Source of the DNA: Jimgerdemannia flammicorona | Taxonomy: Eukaryota > Mucoromycota > Endogonomycetes > Endogonales > Endogonaceae | Assembly (NCBI GenBank): GCA_003990745.1 | Contig: RBNI01001949.1 | Span: 1 to 20,260, forward strand | DNA length: 20,260 bases | Direction: 5' to 3' | In this document: one piece after another, positions 19,762-20,260 of the stretch | Position numbering within the stretch: position 1 is the stretch's first letter | How the letters are laid out: every line of letters starts with the position of its first letter | The notes under the pieces: model-generated | Databases searched by the model: none | What the model was told of the DNA's origin: nothing | The model's input: the letters and a program-made list of their open reading frames with translations, nothing else | Position numbers and translations under genes: made by a program

Positions 19762-20100
19762 TATTCCCTTCTTTAGCTATCTGGTTATTTATACATTTTT
19801 CTGCAGCAATAGTTACTGGTTACTATGCTATGCTAATGTTCACATCTCCTGCTTAGTTTTTAGAATTAGTATGTTTCGTGGTTTATCACAATATAATATA
19901 CTTTAAGCAAGGAGTATAATGGCCTTTTCAAGCAGTGAGATATATTAGCAGTAAGATATATTGGAGAATATATATAATATACCTTAAGCAAGGAATATAG
20001 ATGGTCTTTTCAAATAGTAAGATATATAAAAGTAATCAGAATAGAGTGCAGACAGTTTTTTTAAATAGTGAGATATATAGAAGATAAGCTATAAAAAATA

Positions 20101-20250
20101 GAGAATAAAGGAATAAAGTATGAAGAGTGAGAGAATGAAGCAGAGAGAGTGAGAGAATAAAGGAATAAAGTGTGAAGAGTGAGAGAATGAAGCAGAGAGA
20201 GTGAGAGAATAAAGTGAAGAAAGTGAGAGAATAAAGTGGAGAGAGTAAAG
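20101..20250 (+). repeat. 52-bp purine-rich tandem repeat
   Basis: Two nearly identical 52-bp units (20101-20152, 20153-20204; one difference seen, A/G at unit position 20) are followed by shortened units that keep the GAGAATAAAG...GTGA frame up to about 20250. The array may continue beyond the window. Confidence 0.88.
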
Positions 20251-20260
20251 ATCTTAAAAA

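Larger units (their letters stand above)
18626..20085. repeat. Non-coding segment bounded by related AT-rich blocks; possible small non-autonomous element
   Basis: A block at 18626-18673 (CTTTTTTAAGTAGTAAGATATATT then an AT run, given here in short) recurs in related form at 19921-19978, 20001-20030 and 20050-20085. On the right side these are partly organised as two roughly 83-bp units, each starting with a TTAAGCAAGGA-G/A-TATA motif (19891 and 19974). Between the blocks, 18674-19890 is non-coding sequence of moderate composition, with G/T-rich stretches such as GGCAAATTACAAGGTTGGGG near 18695. This could be a short LTR-type element without genes, but the terminal blocks are too short and divergent to define LTRs. 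Confidence 0.35.

Overview
The window looks like nuclear DNA of a fungus with a repeat-rich genome. The genes have short GT-AG introns (about 80-200 bp). Three ordinary eukaryotic housekeeping families sit together: an N-terminal acetyltransferase subunit (NAA30/MAK3), the COPII exchange factor SEC12, and a C-5 sterol desaturase (ERG3). The rest is transposon wreckage and tandem repeats. I cannot name the species. An early-diverging filamentous fungus fits, but that is only an impression from the protein sequences.

Layout. 1-1440: AT-rich relic without CpG, unidentified. 1440-3500: an island of normal composition with an unrecognised 400-codon reading frame broken once by TGA (1637-2839), followed by an LTR-like segment with U3 enhancer repeats, a TATA box and a polyadenylation signal. 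3300-5755: plus-strand gag-protease relic of a Ty3/gypsy-type retrotransposon, recognised by a CCHC-spaced knuckle and an aspartic protease active site, both mutated by transitions. 5755-8320: minus-strand relic of a LINE (ORF1 plus an APE-type endonuclease), joined tail to tail with the gypsy relic. 8320-9440: AT-rich, nothing identified. I found no CpG by eye from about 3490 to 8425.

Genic island, about 9440-15960. NAA30 (minus) and SEC12 (plus) are divergent, with 138 bp between their start codons. Both have complete, phase-consistent exon models (185 and 372 residues). An ERG3-like gene follows on the plus strand. It is well conserved but carries a frameshift in a homopolymer, loss of a histidine in the first His box and a 7-bp tandem duplication that shifts the C-terminus, so it looks like a recent pseudogene or an error-containing assembly. 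The three genes act in unrelated pathways (protein N-acetylation, ER export, ergosterol synthesis); nothing suggests co-function beyond the shared NAA30-SEC12 promoter.

Right flank. 16365-18505: a minisatellite of roughly 32 units of 66/69 bp. Because units are multiples of three and lack stops on the minus strand, it produces a series of false hydrophobic reading frames. 18510-20260: further short tandem repeats and a 1.2-kb non-coding segment between related AT-rich blocks, possibly a small non-autonomous element. No RNA gene, CRISPR array or prokaryotic feature was seen. The least explained item is the LTR-associated reading frame with two PPxY motifs in the left island.
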